Shown in pieces: positions 18,945-28,312 of a DNA stretch of 64,000 nucleotides. The translations under genes were made by a program, and so were the position numbers. The DNA lies in the NCBI RefSeq assembly GCF_900106955.1, contig NZ_FNNI01000006.1, positions 186,001 through 250,000 of the forward strand. The letters run 5' to 3'. The DNA is from Aidingimonas halophila (GTDB taxonomy: Bacteria; Pseudomonadota; Gammaproteobacteria; Pseudomonadales; Halomonadaceae). Below the pieces are notes generated by a model, which was not told where the DNA came from, did not search any database, and saw only the letters and a program-made list of their open reading frames with translations. Each line of letters opens with the position of its first letter. The stretch's first letter is position 1.

Positions 18945-20123
18945 TCCGGTCAGCGTCCAGGCATTGTTGGTGATCGGTACCCCGCCATTCTCGGTGACTC
19001 TTACCGTGTCGCTGCAACCGATCCCCCAGCGCCCCGGCAAGCGCAGGCACAGCGGCAGATGGAAGACCATGCCGGATTCGAAGCAACGCATCTGTCCCCG
19101 GGCGATGAATCCCGAACCTTCGACCCAGGAGGGGGGAAATTGCGCTCCGACGGCATAGCCATGGACGCCGGAAAAAAAGACATCGTCGGCGATGGGCGCC
19201 ATCACGCGTTCCGCGGCGCGGGCGGCGTCGTCGAACCGGTGTGCCGGCCGCATGGCATCGAGCAAGGTGTCGTACATGGCCCGAATAGTGGCAAAGACCG
19301 AATGCATCTCGTCGGTAGGCTCTCCCGCCACGACGGTACGCATCATCGGTGCCGTGTAGCGCTTGAACGCCGCGCCGAATTCCAGGAAGACCGGCTCGCC
19401 TTCGGCGATGCGATGGCGTTGGTGATTGGTATGAATGATGCTGCTGCGTTGGCCAGCGGTCACGATCGGTTGCATGCTCATGAACTCACTGCCCGACCCA
19501 TGCAAGGCGCGCGCGCCGATGGCGGCAATTTCGCTGTCGGTGACCCCTGGCCGTATCGCCGCGGCCGCCGACTCGATGCCCACGGCAGTGATCCTGGCAC
19601 TTTCGGCCAGACAATCGAGCTCGGACGCCGTCTTGACGATACGTGCGCCGGCCATGACCTCCCCCGCATCCTCGAATCGGTGCGTGGGCAGTCGATCCAT
19701 CAACCCCTGAATCACGCCGTAACGCAGCGAGCCATGCCAGCTATCGATACCGATACGCCGCCCCGCTGCAGCCAACGCATCGGCCAGAGGGCCAAGCACC
19801 TCTTCCAGCCCTTCCCAGCGATACCCCAGGATGTCATCGACCTGCGTACATGCCACGGCCGGTCCCGTCTCGATGGAAGGAACCTGCAATACCAGGCGCT
19901 CCGGAGTAAATACCAGCGCCGTATGCACGGACACTTCGAAGGTGGTGTATCCCGTGAGGTAGAAGATGTCGGAAGGGTCGGTGAGCAACAATCCATCCAG
20001 CGACTGTTCACGCATCGCGGCACCGACCGCTGCCCGGCGTCGCTGAAACTCCGACGCCGGGAACGGACACTCGCTGCCTGCCAGTGTCCGGCTCAGGGCA
20101 TGTCGATATGCATCATGATTCAT
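18930..20123 (-). CDS. M24 (pita-bread) peptidase/creatinase-like protein lacking metal ligands
   Basis: 397 residues: an N-terminal creatinase domain (about 10-150, LTDPSDIFYLTGYTTFEVSVH) and a C-terminal pita-bread domain. Aminopeptidase-P-type ligands are mostly replaced: the Asp pair becomes FLEFG and YTAPMMRT, the first Glu position is GMVFHLPL and the second GCSDTVRVT. The His region GVHGYAVG is retained. That pattern resembles creatinase-type C-N hydrolases, which need no metal, more than Xaa-Pro peptidases. It does not look like ectoine hydrolase DoeA. Substrate unknown. Confidence 0.75.
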   Translation of the reverse strand: MNHDAYRHALSRTLAGSECPFPASEFQRRRAAVGAAMREQSLDGLLLTDPSDIFYLTGYTTFEVSVHTALVFTPERLVLQVPSIETGPAVACTQVDDILGYRWEGLEEVLGPLADALAAAGRRIGIDSWHGSLRYGVIQGLMDRLPTHRFEDAGEVMAGARIVKTASELDCLAESARITAVGIESAAAAIRPGVTDSEIAAIGARALHGSGSEFMSMQPIVTAGQRSSIIHTNHQRHRIAEGEPVFLEFGAAFKRYTAPMMRTVVAGEPTDEMHSVFATIRAMYDTLLDAMRPAHRFDDAARAAERVMAPIADDVFFSGVHGYAVGAQFPPSWVEGSGFIARGQMRCFESGMVFHLPLCLRLPGRWGIGCSDTVRVTENGGVPITNNAWTLTGSGGL

Positions 20124-20138
20124 GAATCATGTCGCCCC

Positions 20139-21119
20139 TCATTCATTGCTTTCGGCGTTGTTACCCAACCCTTCCAGCGCGTTCTGCCACTCCTCGATCT
20201 GCTCATTGAGTTCCTCCAGGTAGCCTTCACGATCCTCGATGGAGGTCTCGAGCTCCTCCAGGCGGGACTCGGCGGAGTCAATATCGCCCTGTAGCGATTC
20301 ATACTCGGACTGCCGCTCACGCAACGACTCATCGACATTGTCGTAACTGGACTGGGCCACACCGATCTGCGCATCGAGTTCATCCAGTTCGGCTTCGCGA
20401 GCCTCGTACCGCTCATCCAGTTCGGCCAACTGCTCTTCCCGCACATCCACGGTGTTGTCGAGCTCTTCGAGCCGCCCTTCGCGGTCGGCAATGGTATCGT
20501 CCAGTTCACTTACCTGATCTTCGCGAAGCGCCAGCGCATTATCCAGCGCCTCGCGCTGCTGTTCGCGCTCGGTGATCGATTCATCGAGCTCATCGACCTG
20601 GGTTTCGCGCAGTTCGATGGCATTGTCCAGCGCCTCACGCTGCTGTTCACGTTCGCTGATCGATTCGTCGAGTGCCGCGAGTTCGTCTTCCGCTTCCGAC
20701 ACGGCGTCTTCGGTTTCCGAAAGTTCCTCTTCCCGGGTCGATAGCTGCTCTTCCAGTTCGGCGAGCTCGTCCTCCCGGGCCTGGCGGTCCTCGCGAACGC
20801 TTTCCACCTCGGATTCGAGCTCGTCCAGCGTGCCCTGGGTCTCCTGCTGCTCGCTTCGCGTTGCCTCGAGTTCTTCCACCTCCTCAGTCAACGATTCATT
20901 TTCGCTTTCCAGGCTGTCGACCTGGGATTCCAGGCTGCCAATCTGATCTTCGAGACTGGCGCGCTGCTCTTCCCACTCGCTGCGCTGAGAACTGGCGCTG
21001 GAACTGGCATAGATAGCGTAGAGAATAGCCAGAATCGCGACGAGCGCGAGAGCACGAACGCGATTGTCCTTGAATGGACTCTGTGTGGTGGATGGTGTAT
21101 TGGCGTTGTCATCTGCCAT
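20139..21119 (-). CDS. Membrane-anchored coiled-coil protein of 14-residue repeats
   Basis: 326 residues, very acidic. One membrane helix lies at about 21-39 (RALALVAILAILYAIYA), then an uninterrupted coiled coil to the end. From residue 122 to 317 the chain is fourteen consecutive 14-residue units of the form LDxxIxxREexxxE; two are nearly the same (LDESISEREQQREA, LDESITEREQQREA). It probably projects a long rod from the inner membrane into the periplasm, though the topology is not certain. No enzyme domain. It lies 15 bp upstream of the M24 gene's start on the same strand. Confidence 0.8.
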   Translation of the reverse strand: MADDNANTPSTTQSPFKDNRVRALALVAILAILYAIYASSSASSQRSEWEEQRASLEDQIGSLESQVDSLESENESLTEEVEELEATRSEQQETQGTLDELESEVESVREDRQAREDELAELEEQLSTREEELSETEDAVSEAEDELAALDESISEREQQREALDNAIELRETQVDELDESITEREQQREALDNALALREDQVSELDDTIADREGRLEELDNTVDVREEQLAELDERYEAREAELDELDAQIGVAQSSYDNVDESLRERQSEYESLQGDIDSAESRLEELETSIEDREGYLEELNEQIEEWQNALEGLGNNAESNE

Positions 21120-21251
21120 GCGATTTCCCCTTCAGTGCGTCACAGACCAATCAATGGGCACAAGCGGCCCGAGAATCCTGCACATAACCAAAGAGGAGTA
21201 TGGTCGGAGATAGCGTTGACGACCAAATGACAAGATCACGACAGCTGCCGA

Positions 21252-21863
21252 CTACATCAGATTGACGATCACCAGGGCCAGAGTCCCCAAGGTGATGACG
21301 TATCCCAGCAGGGCCATCAAACCATCATTGGCAATCAGCGCCAGGCCAAATACGGTCAATGCCAACCCGGCGCCATTGGCCGTGAAAGGGATGATTTCCA
21401 TGGGTGGCATGGCCAGCGCGATCAGAATGCACATGACCGAGATCCCGAGTGCTCCCAGCCCCTGGGTGAGAAAGCGCAAACGCGGATGCAGCACGCGGTC
21501 GATGGCCCGGGCCGGCTTGCGCATCCAGGCCACGGCACGATCGAGCTTGTCCCTGGCAAGCGAGCGGTCAAGCAGCCAGGCAGGTAGCCAGAAATGATCA
21601 CGCCCCAGCAGCAGCTGAATGGCTACCAGCACGACCAGAACGGCCATCAACGTCGGCACGCCGGGAATGTCACCGATGACAGGTGCCAGGGTGATCAAGC
21701 CCGCCAGCAGCAACAGCGGCCCGAAGGAGCGGCGCCCTACCGCGGAGAGGATATGATCGACGGACGTCCGTCCGCCGTCGTGATCGGCACCATCGAGACA
21801 ATCGAGTAGATCCTCGATGCTGGAGACGTTGCCCTGCTCGTCCAGGCTCGGTGTATGATTCAT
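21252..21863 (-). CDS. ExoD family exopolysaccharide-related membrane protein
   Basis: 203 residues with four or five membrane helices. The family segment GRRSFGPLLLLAGLITLAPV, the PGVPTLMAVLVVLVAIQLLLG helix and RDHFWLPAWL are typical of ExoD, named from Sinorhizobium mutants with altered exopolysaccharide and alkali sensitivity. The biochemical role remains unknown. Its ATG overlaps the TerB-like gene's stop by 4 bp, so the two form an operon. Confidence 0.85.
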   Translation of the reverse strand: MNHTPSLDEQGNVSSIEDLLDCLDGADHDGGRTSVDHILSAVGRRSFGPLLLLAGLITLAPVIGDIPGVPTLMAVLVVLVAIQLLLGRDHFWLPAWLLDRSLARDKLDRAVAWMRKPARAIDRVLHPRLRFLTQGLGALGISVMCILIALAMPPMEIIPFTANGAGLALTVFGLALIANDGLMALLGYVITLGTLALVIVNLM

Positions 21864-22333
21864 GCATCATCACCTTTGGCCGGGACGGATTCCTGCACCG
21901 ACAACTTGGTGCGAATGAAGTCGCTGTGACTGACATAAAGCAATTCAGCCAGCCGACGAATACGGTGTTCCTCCAACGGATCCAGCTCACCATCGGCATA
22001 CGCCATGCGCCACATCAGCTCGACCAGTTCGACACGATCCGGATAAGTATAATCGTCCCGGATCAAGCTGACGAACTGATAGTGGTCGACGGCATCCTCC
22101 ACTTCCTGCTGAGCCAGTGTCATCAATTCGTCGACAGCATCATCGCCGACATGCAGGTGACGTTGTAATGCGACCCGTAATGACGCCAACTCCGCGTCGT
22201 CGGTCTGGTAATCGGCACGAATGATTTCACAGAGAAGCGCGGCAGCCGCCAATTCCAGCGTGACGTCACGTTTTTCCGTCTGCTCCGGCGCGGCAAGGGT
22301 CTGATTGAAGAAGCGTTGAATCGTATCGAGCAT
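21860..22333 (-). CDS. TerB-like family protein
   Basis: About 157 residues, all helical. The TerB fold appears in LELAAAALLCEIIRADYQTDDAEL and the acidic metal-site-like MWRMAYADGELDPLEEHRIRRLAELL. TerB domains bind metal or membranes and occur in tellurite resistance and stress modules; here there are no other ter genes. The start could be this ATG or one four codons earlier (22345); neither has a strong ribosome site. It is translated together with ExoD. Confidence 0.8.
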   Translation of the reverse strand: MLDTIQRFFNQTLAAPEQTEKRDVTLELAAAALLCEIIRADYQTDDAELASLRVALQRHLHVGDDAVDELMTLAQQEVEDAVDHYQFVSLIRDDYTYPDRVELVELMWRMAYADGELDPLEEHRIRRLAELLYVSHSDFIRTKLSVQESVPAKGDDA

Positions 22334-22494
22334 GAGAAGAGACATCCTGAACAGGTTACGCTCATCCGACAGTTTGCCCGCCCCCAAGGTTTCACGCCAG
22401 GTTCATACAGGGAAAGCCCCCGATGTCGATAGACGACCGGGGCCAGAGTACCAAGGCGGTGAAAGCTCCCATGAAAGCCCGGCCACAGCGATTT

Positions 22495-23091
22495 TCAGGC
22501 CGCCGGGTCCTCCACCAGCAGGTGTGACAACAGGATATCGATGAATGTCGTCATCGGCGCCACCGACTGGGTGACCTTGGCCCGAAGTATCGCGCCTTCC
22601 CAGCCCGTCAGCAAAAAACCGGCAAGCGACTGTGGATCGCAGTCAGGTCTCAGCTCGCCCGCTTTCCGTGCAGCTTCCAGGCAGTCGGCAAAGCGCCGCT
22701 CCCAACTCCGGAAAACGCACTCCAGTCGATCCCGAAAGGCGTCGTTCCGAGCCGCCAGCTCCTGCCCCAGATTGCCGATCAGGCAGCCTCGGGTACACTC
22801 GCACGACGCCATCTCCGACACCCCTTCGGCAAAGTAAGCGCGCAGGCGCTCCAGAGGCGTTTTCGAGGTGTCGCCCAGGGTGGCATCCAGGCGGGATTCA
22901 TATGCTGACGCAAAATCATCGATCACCGCCAGACCGAAATCTTCCTTGCTGGTGAAATAGTAATAGAAGGATCCCTTGGGAACGCCGGCAGCACTCAACA
23001 CTTCATTGAGGCCAGTGGTGTTGTACCCCTGCCTGGCAATAATGTCGCTTCCGACACGGATCAACTCATCACGGGTGGCGTTACGTTTCAT
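22495..23091 (-). CDS. TetR family regulator, AcuR/NemR-like
   Basis: 198 residues. The helix-turn-helix is in YNTTGLNEVLSAAGVPKGSFYYYF, and the ligand domain contains CTRGCLIGNLGQELA with clustered cysteines, as in the AcuR/NemR branch that responds to electrophiles such as acrylate, N-ethylmaleimide or hypochlorous acid. A perfect dyad lies just upstream of the ATG, suggesting autorepression. No reductase or glyoxalase gene, the usual partner, is adjacent, so the regulated target is unknown. Confidence 0.85.
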   Translation of the reverse strand: MKRNATRDELIRVGSDIIARQGYNTTGLNEVLSAAGVPKGSFYYYFTSKEDFGLAVIDDFASAYESRLDATLGDTSKTPLERLRAYFAEGVSEMASCECTRGCLIGNLGQELAARNDAFRDRLECVFRSWERRFADCLEAARKAGELRPDCDPQSLAGFLLTGWEGAILRAKVTQSVAPMTTFIDILLSHLLVEDPAA

Positions 23092-23102
23092 ACGCCGGAC
23101 AT

Positions 23103-23117
23103 TAGACCAGTCGTCTA
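23103..23117 (-). promoter_or_regulatory. Probable TetR-family operator
   Basis: TAGAC-N5-GTCTA is a perfect dyad 11 bp upstream of the regulator start. NemR/AcuR-type regulators bind TAGACC/GGTCTA-like palindromes, and this site matches that style. Confidence 0.6.
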
Positions 23118-23137
23118 GTGTCGTCAATCCGTACCGT

Positions 23138-23674
23138 TCAGTGCCCCACCCCCTGGTGATGGAGCCGCTCCTCCGGCGTCACCTTGTCGATGATCACTTC
23201 GGGATGATGGCGATGAATCACCTCATAGATTTCACGCTCCCGATCTTCGGGGACATCGACCATCATCAGGAATGCTCCGTCTTCGAGTTCATTCTCATAT
23301 TTATCGACCTTGGCATCGTGTACCGAGACGCCGATCATGGTGCTCGTCCATACGCCGAACAGACCGCCGAACAATCCCATGCCAAGGACGTGTGCCCAGA
23401 ACTCCAGGCCGCCGTATTGCCCGGACAGGAACCAGTGGACGACGACGCCCAGCAGACACCCCAGCGGAATGCCGAACTTGAGTCCTCGGCCGGTGGCATT
23501 CACGACATCGGAGGTCTGCCGCAGGGTGGCATTGTTGACGCCACGCTCGGTCAGGTGCGTCATGTCCTTGCCGGTGACATGGACCTCATCCCTGGTGAGT
23601 CGCAACTCGTCCAGCTCGTCGGCGATGTTGACCGTCGTCTCGAGGTCCGGAGAGAGAAAATAGAGGCGTTGCAT
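23138..23674 (-). CDS. Conserved hypothetical membrane protein
   Basis: 178 residues with a strong AAGGAG site. The N-terminal 60 residues (MQRLYFLSPDLETTVNIADEL, VHVTGKD) look like a small ferredoxin-like alpha/beta domain. Two glycine-rich membrane helices follow (FGIPLGCLLGVVVHWFL, VLGMGLFGGLFGVWTSTMIG), then a second alpha/beta segment ending in His-rich HHQGVGH. This resembles the DUF1269-like or ALIX-like transporter-associated proteins of Pseudomonas and Halomonas; I cannot name a function. Confidence 0.65.
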   Translation of the reverse strand: MQRLYFLSPDLETTVNIADELDELRLTRDEVHVTGKDMTHLTERGVNNATLRQTSDVVNATGRGLKFGIPLGCLLGVVVHWFLSGQYGGLEFWAHVLGMGLFGGLFGVWTSTMIGVSVHDAKVDKYENELEDGAFLMMVDVPEDREREIYEVIHRHHPEVIIDKVTPEERLHHQGVGH

Positions 23675-23811
23675 GATGGGTTATCTCCTTCCTTTCGACA
23701 AAGGAAGTGTTGAGGCAACGTTGACCGCAGCGCGGCCCTTCCTACAAGTGTGTCTCAACTTGGCGAAATCGCAAGCCACCATATCGACGAGACAGTCAAT
23801 CGGCACCGAGA

Positions 23812-24573
23812 TCAAGGCCTGAGCTTGTAGCCGCTCTTGAATATCCAGCGTACGACAGCCAGGCACACTCCCAGAAATATCAGGATCATCACCAGGCTCG
23901 CGGCCAGGCTCACATCCCCGACGCCATAGAAACTCCAGCGAAAGCCGCTGACCAGGTAGACGACCGGATTGAACAGCGTCAGGGTCTGCCATAACGGCGG
24001 CAGCATATCGATCGCATAAAAGGTCCCGCCCAGGAAGGTCAACGGCGTAATGACCAGCAACGGCACCAGTTGCAATTTCTCGAAGTTCTCGGCCCAGATA
24101 CCGATGATGAACCCCAGCAGGCTGAAGGTCAGCGCCGTCAGGATCAGGAACAACAGCATCAACAGCGGATGGTCGATGCGCAGCGGAACGAAGAACCCGG
24201 CGGTCGCCAGGATCAGCAACCCCAGCATGACCGACTTGGTGGCCGCCGCACCGACATAGCCGAGCACGATTTCAAACGATGATACCGGGGCCGAAAGCAA
24301 TTCATAGATCGTTCCCGAGAACTTGGGGAAGAAGATACCGAACGACGCATTCGAGACACTCTGCGTCAGCAGCATCAGCATGATCAGCCCAGGGACGATG
24401 AAGGCGCCGTAGTTGACACCATCGATCTCTTCGATACGTGAGCCGATTGCGGTGCCGAACACCACGAAATAGAGTGACGTCGACAGCACCGGCGACACGA
24501 TGCTCTGCAGCAGCGTGCGGCGGGTCCTTGCCATTTCCGACAGATAGATTGCCCGTACACCGTAAAGATTCAT
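23812..24573 (-). CDS. ABC-2 type permease (YadH-like)
   Basis: 253 residues with six membrane helices. The ABC-2 signature region is seen in [37 protein letters not shown] and the late [17 protein letters not shown], all typical of YadH/NodJ-class permeases. It overlaps the ATPase gene by 4 bp (ATGA), the usual YadG-YadH pairing. Substrate unknown; the SoxR-type promoter at the head of the operon suggests export of a toxic or redox-active compound. Confidence 0.88.
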   Translation of the reverse strand: MNLYGVRAIYLSEMARTRRTLLQSIVSPVLSTSLYFVVFGTAIGSRIEEIDGVNYGAFIVPGLIMLMLLTQSVSNASFGIFFPKFSGTIYELLSAPVSSFEIVLGYVGAAATKSVMLGLLILATAGFFVPLRIDHPLLMLLFLILTALTFSLLGFIIGIWAENFEKLQLVPLLVITPLTFLGGTFYAIDMLPPLWQTLTLFNPVVYLVSGFRWSFYGVGDVSLAASLVMILIFLGVCLAVVRWIFKSGYKLRP

Positions 24574-25508
24574 TGGCGCTCCCTCACCAGGCTGACGAAG
24601 ATGTCCTCCAGCGAACTCTGCCGCGTATTGAGGTCCGTGAAATGGATGCCCGCATCGCGCAACTCACCGAGCAGGGTCGCGATACCGCCGCACTCATCCG
24701 CACTCGCATCGGCCACATCATAGGTGTAGATCAACTCATGGCCGTCTTCGGTGAGTTCCAGTTGATGGCCGTTGAGCGATGGTGGAATCCGCTGAAGCGG
24801 AGACGGCAGATGCAGGGACAACTGCTTGCGCCCCAGCTGACGCATGAGACGATGCTTGTCTTCCACCAGCACGATCTCACCTCGATGTATCACTCCGATG
24901 CGATCGGCCATCTCCTCGGCTTCCTCGATATAGTGAGTGGTCAGAATCACGGTGACACCCGTTTCCCGCAGTTGCCTCACCACTTGCCACATCTCGCGGC
25001 GCAGTTCGACATCGACTCCTGCGGTCGGCTCATCGAGAAACAGGATCTGCGGTTCGTGGGCGAGCGCCTTGGCAATCAGCACCCGGCGCTTCATTCCTCC
25101 CGAGAGCGTGATCAGCTTGTTGTTACGCTTGTCCCAAAGCGTCAGCGACCGCAACACCCGCTCAATGTGATCCGGATCGGGCGGACAACCAAACAATCCG
25201 CGGCTGAAGCTGACCGTGGCCCAGACGGTTTCGAAAGCTTCATTGGTCAATTCCTGCGGAACCAGCCCGATCTTCGACCGAGCCGCCCGATACTCCGTGA
25301 CGATATCGTGTCCCGCGACCTGCACTTGCCCTTGCGTGGGGTTGACCAGGCCGCAAATGATACTGATCAAGGTCGTCTTGCCGGCCCCATTGGGCCCGAG
25401 CAACGCGAAGATCTCTCCCGACTCGATGGTCAGGTCGATATCCTGTAGCGCCTTGAATCCCGACGCATAAGACTTGGATAACTGATTGACGCGAATGGCC
25501 GGCTCCAC
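24570..25508 (-). CDS. ABC transporter ATP-binding protein (YadG-like)
   Basis: About 312 residues. Walker [10 protein letters not shown], the LSGGMKRR signature and Walker [12 protein letters not shown] are intact, with a D-loop and switch His ([13 protein letters not shown]). The DRA-type C-terminal extension follows. The GTG start is favoured because AAGGAGG lies just upstream. It pairs with the adjacent ABC-2 permease and begins 20 bp after the exporter gene stop, so all three transport genes probably share one transcript. Confidence 0.9.
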   Translation of the reverse strand: MEPAIRVNQLSKSYASGFKALQDIDLTIESGEIFALLGPNGAGKTTLISIICGLVNPTQGQVQVAGHDIVTEYRAARSKIGLVPQELTNEAFETVWATVSFSRGLFGCPPDPDHIERVLRSLTLWDKRNNKLITLSGGMKRRVLIAKALAHEPQILFLDEPTAGVDVELRREMWQVVRQLRETGVTVILTTHYIEEAEEMADRIGVIHRGEIVLVEDKHRLMRQLGRKQLSLHLPSPLQRIPPSLNGHQLELTEDGHELIYTYDVADASADECGGIATLLGELRDAGIHFTDLNTRQSSLEDIFVSLVRERQ

Positions 25509-25528
25509 ACTTCCTCCTTGCGATCCGA

Positions 25529-27421
25529 TCACAATGGTGTCTCCACGGCGGCGGATGGACGGGATGCTTCACCGTCATCATCGTCCACCCCGAGGAAGCC
25601 ACCGGACTGACGCTGCCACAGGGCCGCATAAAGCCCCCGCTGTGCCAGCAACTGCTCGTGCGTGCCACTTTCAATGATCCGACCTTCATCCATGACGACC
25701 AGTCGGTCGAGCATTGCGATGGTCGACAATCGGTGGGCGATGGCAATCACGGTCTTGCCTTCCATCAATGCCTCGAGCTGTTCCTGGATAGCGGCCTCGA
25801 CCTCCGAATCGAGGGCCGACGTCGCCTCATCCAGTACCAGGATGGGGGCATTCTTGAGCAGCACACGAGCGATGGCAATACGCTGACGCTGACCACCGGA
25901 GAGTTTGACACCCCGCTCACCGACGTGGGCATCGAGACCACGCCGCCCCTTGGCATCGACCAGATCGTCGATGAAGGTATCGGCATGCGCCCGACGCATG
26001 GCGTCACGCACTTCGTCATCACTGGCATCCGGGCTGCCGTAGCGGATGTTTTCCCGTACCGAACGATGCAGCAGCGAGGTGTCCTGAGTGACCATGCCGA
26101 TCTGGCGCCGCAGCGATTCCTGCGTGACCGAAGCGATGTCTTGGTCATCGATCAGAATGCGTCCCGCCTCCACTTCGAAGAAACGCAGCAGCAGATTGGC
26201 CAGGGTCGACTTACCGGCCCCGGAACGACCGATCACTCCGACCTTTTCGCCCGGCGCGATGGTCAGGTTCAGTCCATCGAAGACCCGCGCGGATTGGCCA
26301 TCGGGACGAGCATAGCCGAAACGAACGGCATCGAAACGGATTTCGCCTTGCGGCACGGCCAGTTCGGTGGCACCGGCACGGTCCTTGACCACCGGTTCGC
26401 GGGCGATGGTGTTGATGCCATCCTGTACCGTACCGATATTCTCGAACAGGCTGGCGACCTCCCAGAGAATCCAGTCGGACATGAAACGGATGCGCATCAC
26501 CATGGCGATGGCGACCGCGATCATGCCCAGCGATACCGCTTCCAGGTACCAGGCACCGATAGCCATGGCAGCAATACCGCCCAGCAGCAATGAATTGAGC
26601 AGGGTCAGACTCAGGCTCAATTTCGTGGCCAGTCGCATCTGGCGGTGCACGGTCTCCATGAAGCCCTCCATGGCATCCCGAGCGTAACGTTGCTCCCGGC
26701 CGGTATCGGCAAACAGCTTGATGGTCTGGATGTTGCTGTAGCTGTCGACGATACGCCCCGTCATGCGTGCCCGGGCATCGGCCTGGGCCATGGAGACATC
26801 ACGCAGACGCGGCACGAAGCACCACATGATGGCGATATAACCCACCAGCCATAGACCGAGCGGCAGCATCAGCCAGGGCTCGGCGGTCCCCATCAACAGC
26901 ATGGCACCGGCGAAATAGACCAGCACATAGACCATCAGGTCCATCAGCTTGGTGACCGTTTCCCGCATGGCCAGCGCCGTCTGCATCACCTTCTGCGATA
27001 TGCGCCCGGCGAACTCGTCCTGAAAGAAGGCCATGCTCTGCCCGAGCATATGCCGATGCGACAGCCAGCGACCGATCATCGGATAGTTGCCGAAAATGCT
27101 CTGATGCGTCAGCAGCGACTGCAGCAATACCAACAACGGCAACCCGACCAACGCCAGCAGACCGAGCCATGCCAGACGCCAGCCATGCTCGGCGAAGAAG
27201 CCATCACGGTCGGCATCGGATAGCCAATCGACCAGTTCGCCCATGTAATGGAAGAACAGCACTTCCGCTGCGGACACGAATGCCGTGGCCACCGACATGG
27301 CAATCAGCAACGGCATGACCGGCCGTGAAAAGTGGCGGATGAAAGGCCATAGTCCTTGGGGCGGCGTACCGAAATCCTCGGCGGGGTACGGATTCACCAG
27401 ATTTTCGAAATAGCGAAACAT
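25529..27421 (-). CDS. ABC exporter half-transporter (fused permease-ATPase)
   Basis: 630 residues: six membrane helices in the first 350, then a nucleotide-binding domain with [33 protein letters not shown] and [11 protein letters not shown]. The layout is that of MsbA/MdlB-type homodimeric exporters. It is the first gene of a run with the YadG/YadH-like pair and is divergent from soxR. The intervening promoter has a SoxR box in the right place for activation of this gene. I infer a redox-cycling-drug efflux role. Confidence 0.9.
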   Translation of the reverse strand: MFRYFENLVNPYPAEDFGTPPQGLWPFIRHFSRPVMPLLIAMSVATAFVSAAEVLFFHYMGELVDWLSDADRDGFFAEHGWRLAWLGLLALVGLPLLVLLQSLLTHQSIFGNYPMIGRWLSHRHMLGQSMAFFQDEFAGRISQKVMQTALAMRETVTKLMDLMVYVLVYFAGAMLLMGTAEPWLMLPLGLWLVGYIAIMWCFVPRLRDVSMAQADARARMTGRIVDSYSNIQTIKLFADTGREQRYARDAMEGFMETVHRQMRLATKLSLSLTLLNSLLLGGIAAMAIGAWYLEAVSLGMIAVAIAMVMRIRFMSDWILWEVASLFENIGTVQDGINTIAREPVVKDRAGATELAVPQGEIRFDAVRFGYARPDGQSARVFDGLNLTIAPGEKVGVIGRSGAGKSTLANLLLRFFEVEAGRILIDDQDIASVTQESLRRQIGMVTQDTSLLHRSVRENIRYGSPDASDDEVRDAMRRAHADTFIDDLVDAKGRRGLDAHVGERGVKLSGGQRQRIAIARVLLKNAPILVLDEATSALDSEVEAAIQEQLEALMEGKTVIAIAHRLSTIAMLDRLVVMDEGRIIESGTHEQLLAQRGLYAALWQRQSGGFLGVDDDDGEASRPSAAVETPL

Positions 27422-27487
27422 GCAATCGTTTCCCGTGGTATCAGACTCTCCGGGTCAAGCCTGGGACTTGCCCAACGATGGACTGGC

Positions 27488-27518
27488 AGGTTACAACCTT
27501 AAGTTAAATTGAGGTCAA
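27488..27518 (-). promoter_or_regulatory. SoxR-box promoter reading into the ABC operon
   Basis: The minus strand shows TTGACC (27513-27518) and TAACCT (27488-27493) exactly 19 bp apart, the over-long spacer of MerR-family promoters. Inside it lies the dyad CCTTAAGTTAAATTGAGG (27497-27514), 16 of 18 identical to the SoxR consensus CCTCAAGTTAACTTGAGG. Start of transcription would be about 60 bp before the exporter ATG. On the other strand the box ends 14 bp before the soxR GTG, so SoxR may also repress itself. Confidence 0.85.
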
Positions 27519-27528
27519 GGAGATCGAC

Positions 27529-27990
27529 GTGACGACTACATCATCCCGACACATCCCTCGCGAATTGAGCGTCGGCGATGTCGCCAAACGCAGCGGCCTG
27601 GCGGTTTCCGCCATTCACTTCTACGAAGCCAAGGGATTGATCAGCAGCCGTCGCAATGCCGGCAACCAGCGCCGTTTCCAACGTGATGTGCTGCGCCGTG
27701 TCGCCATCATCAAGGTGGCACAGCGTACCGGTATCCCTCTGGCGGAGATACGCGAAGCCCTCGATACCCTCCCGGAAGGGAAATCGCCGACGCTCGCCGA
27801 CTGGCAACGGCTCTCGGCCTGCTGGAAACACAACCTCGACCAGCGCATCGAGCGTCTGACATGCCTTCGGGATCAGCTTGATCACTGCATCGGGTGCGGC
27901 TGCCTCTCGATGAACGACTGCCCGTTACGCAACCCTGGCGACACCCTTGCCGAGCAGGGACCGGGGCCACGGTTGCTGGACCCGGACTGA
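27529..27990 (+). CDS. soxR: Redox-sensitive activator SoxR
   Basis: 153 residues, MerR family. The winged helix begins [21 protein letters not shown]. The 2Fe-2S ligands are all present: C120-IG-C123-G-C125-LSMND-C131, as in SoxR. The GTG start has AAGGAG upstream. SoxR is activated by redox-cycling compounds oxidising the cluster. No soxS is visible, as expected outside the enterics, where SoxR directly drives transporters and oxidoreductases. The stop faces the DUF6494 gene convergently. Confidence 0.95.
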   Translation: MTTTSSRHIPRELSVGDVAKRSGLAVSAIHFYEAKGLISSRRNAGNQRRFQRDVLRRVAIIKVAQRTGIPLAEIREALDTLPEGKSPTLADWQRLSACWKHNLDQRIERLTCLRDQLDHCIGCGCLSMNDCPLRNPGDTLAEQGPGPRLLDPD

Positions 27991-28000
27991 TCGGGCAGCG

Positions 28001-28213
28001 CTACGAGTCTTCGAGTTCGATCCGGCCGTCGAAGGATACATTCAAGGACAGACCATCGACCTCGAGCGTCATTTTCGCCGGTAGCGATTCATCGCCGATA
28101 ATCGCGCCTTCGGCGAGCGCCTTGTCCACCGCCTGCTCGATCTCGCGCTGGGAGTTGACACCGACCATCTTGAGGAATTTGCGCATACTGAGATTGAAGG
28201 CTTCTTCGTTCAT
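28001..28213 (-). CDS. DUF6494 family small protein
   Basis: 70 residues. MNEEAFNLSMRKFLKMVGV and SQREIEQAVDKAL match the DUF6494 pattern of small helix-rich proteins in marine proteobacteria; a short beta-rich tail follows (MTLEVDGLSLNVSFDG). The ATG is chosen because GGAG lies eight bases upstream. Function unknown. Confidence 0.75.
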   Translation of the reverse strand: MNEEAFNLSMRKFLKMVGVNSQREIEQAVDKALAEGAIIGDESLPAKMTLEVDGLSLNVSFDGRIELEDS

Positions 28214-28245
28214 GGCGAGCTCCATTCGGCTTGTGGTTGTGTGAC

Positions 28246-28262
28246 GACTGCACTGTGCAGTC
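28246..28262. repeat. 17-bp perfect palindrome
   Basis: GACTGCAC-T-GTGCAGTC sits 33 bp upstream of the DUF6494 start. It could be an operator for that gene. No T-run follows it on either strand, so a terminator is unlikely. Confidence 0.4.
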
Positions 28263-28278
28263 TAGGCGTTATCAGAAC

Positions 28279-28298
28279 GGGCGACGAGTCGCTCGCCC
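28279..28298 (-). terminator. Possible terminator hairpin after the PLD-like gene
   Basis: GGGCGA and TCGCCC pair across 8 bases, 14 bp past the PLD-like gene stop. The T-tract behind it is weak, so this is a low-confidence call. Confidence 0.3.
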
Positions 28299-28312
28299 CC
28301 CAGGCGGACGGA

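Noticed and set aside
19059-20294. 411-residue plus-strand open frame opposite the M24 gene
   Set aside because: Antisense shadow of a real gene; no domain.
27490-27497. Ter-like core GGTTGTAACC in the soxR intergenic region
   Set aside because: The bases are explained by the SoxR promoter (-10 side and box); no flanking Ter conservation.
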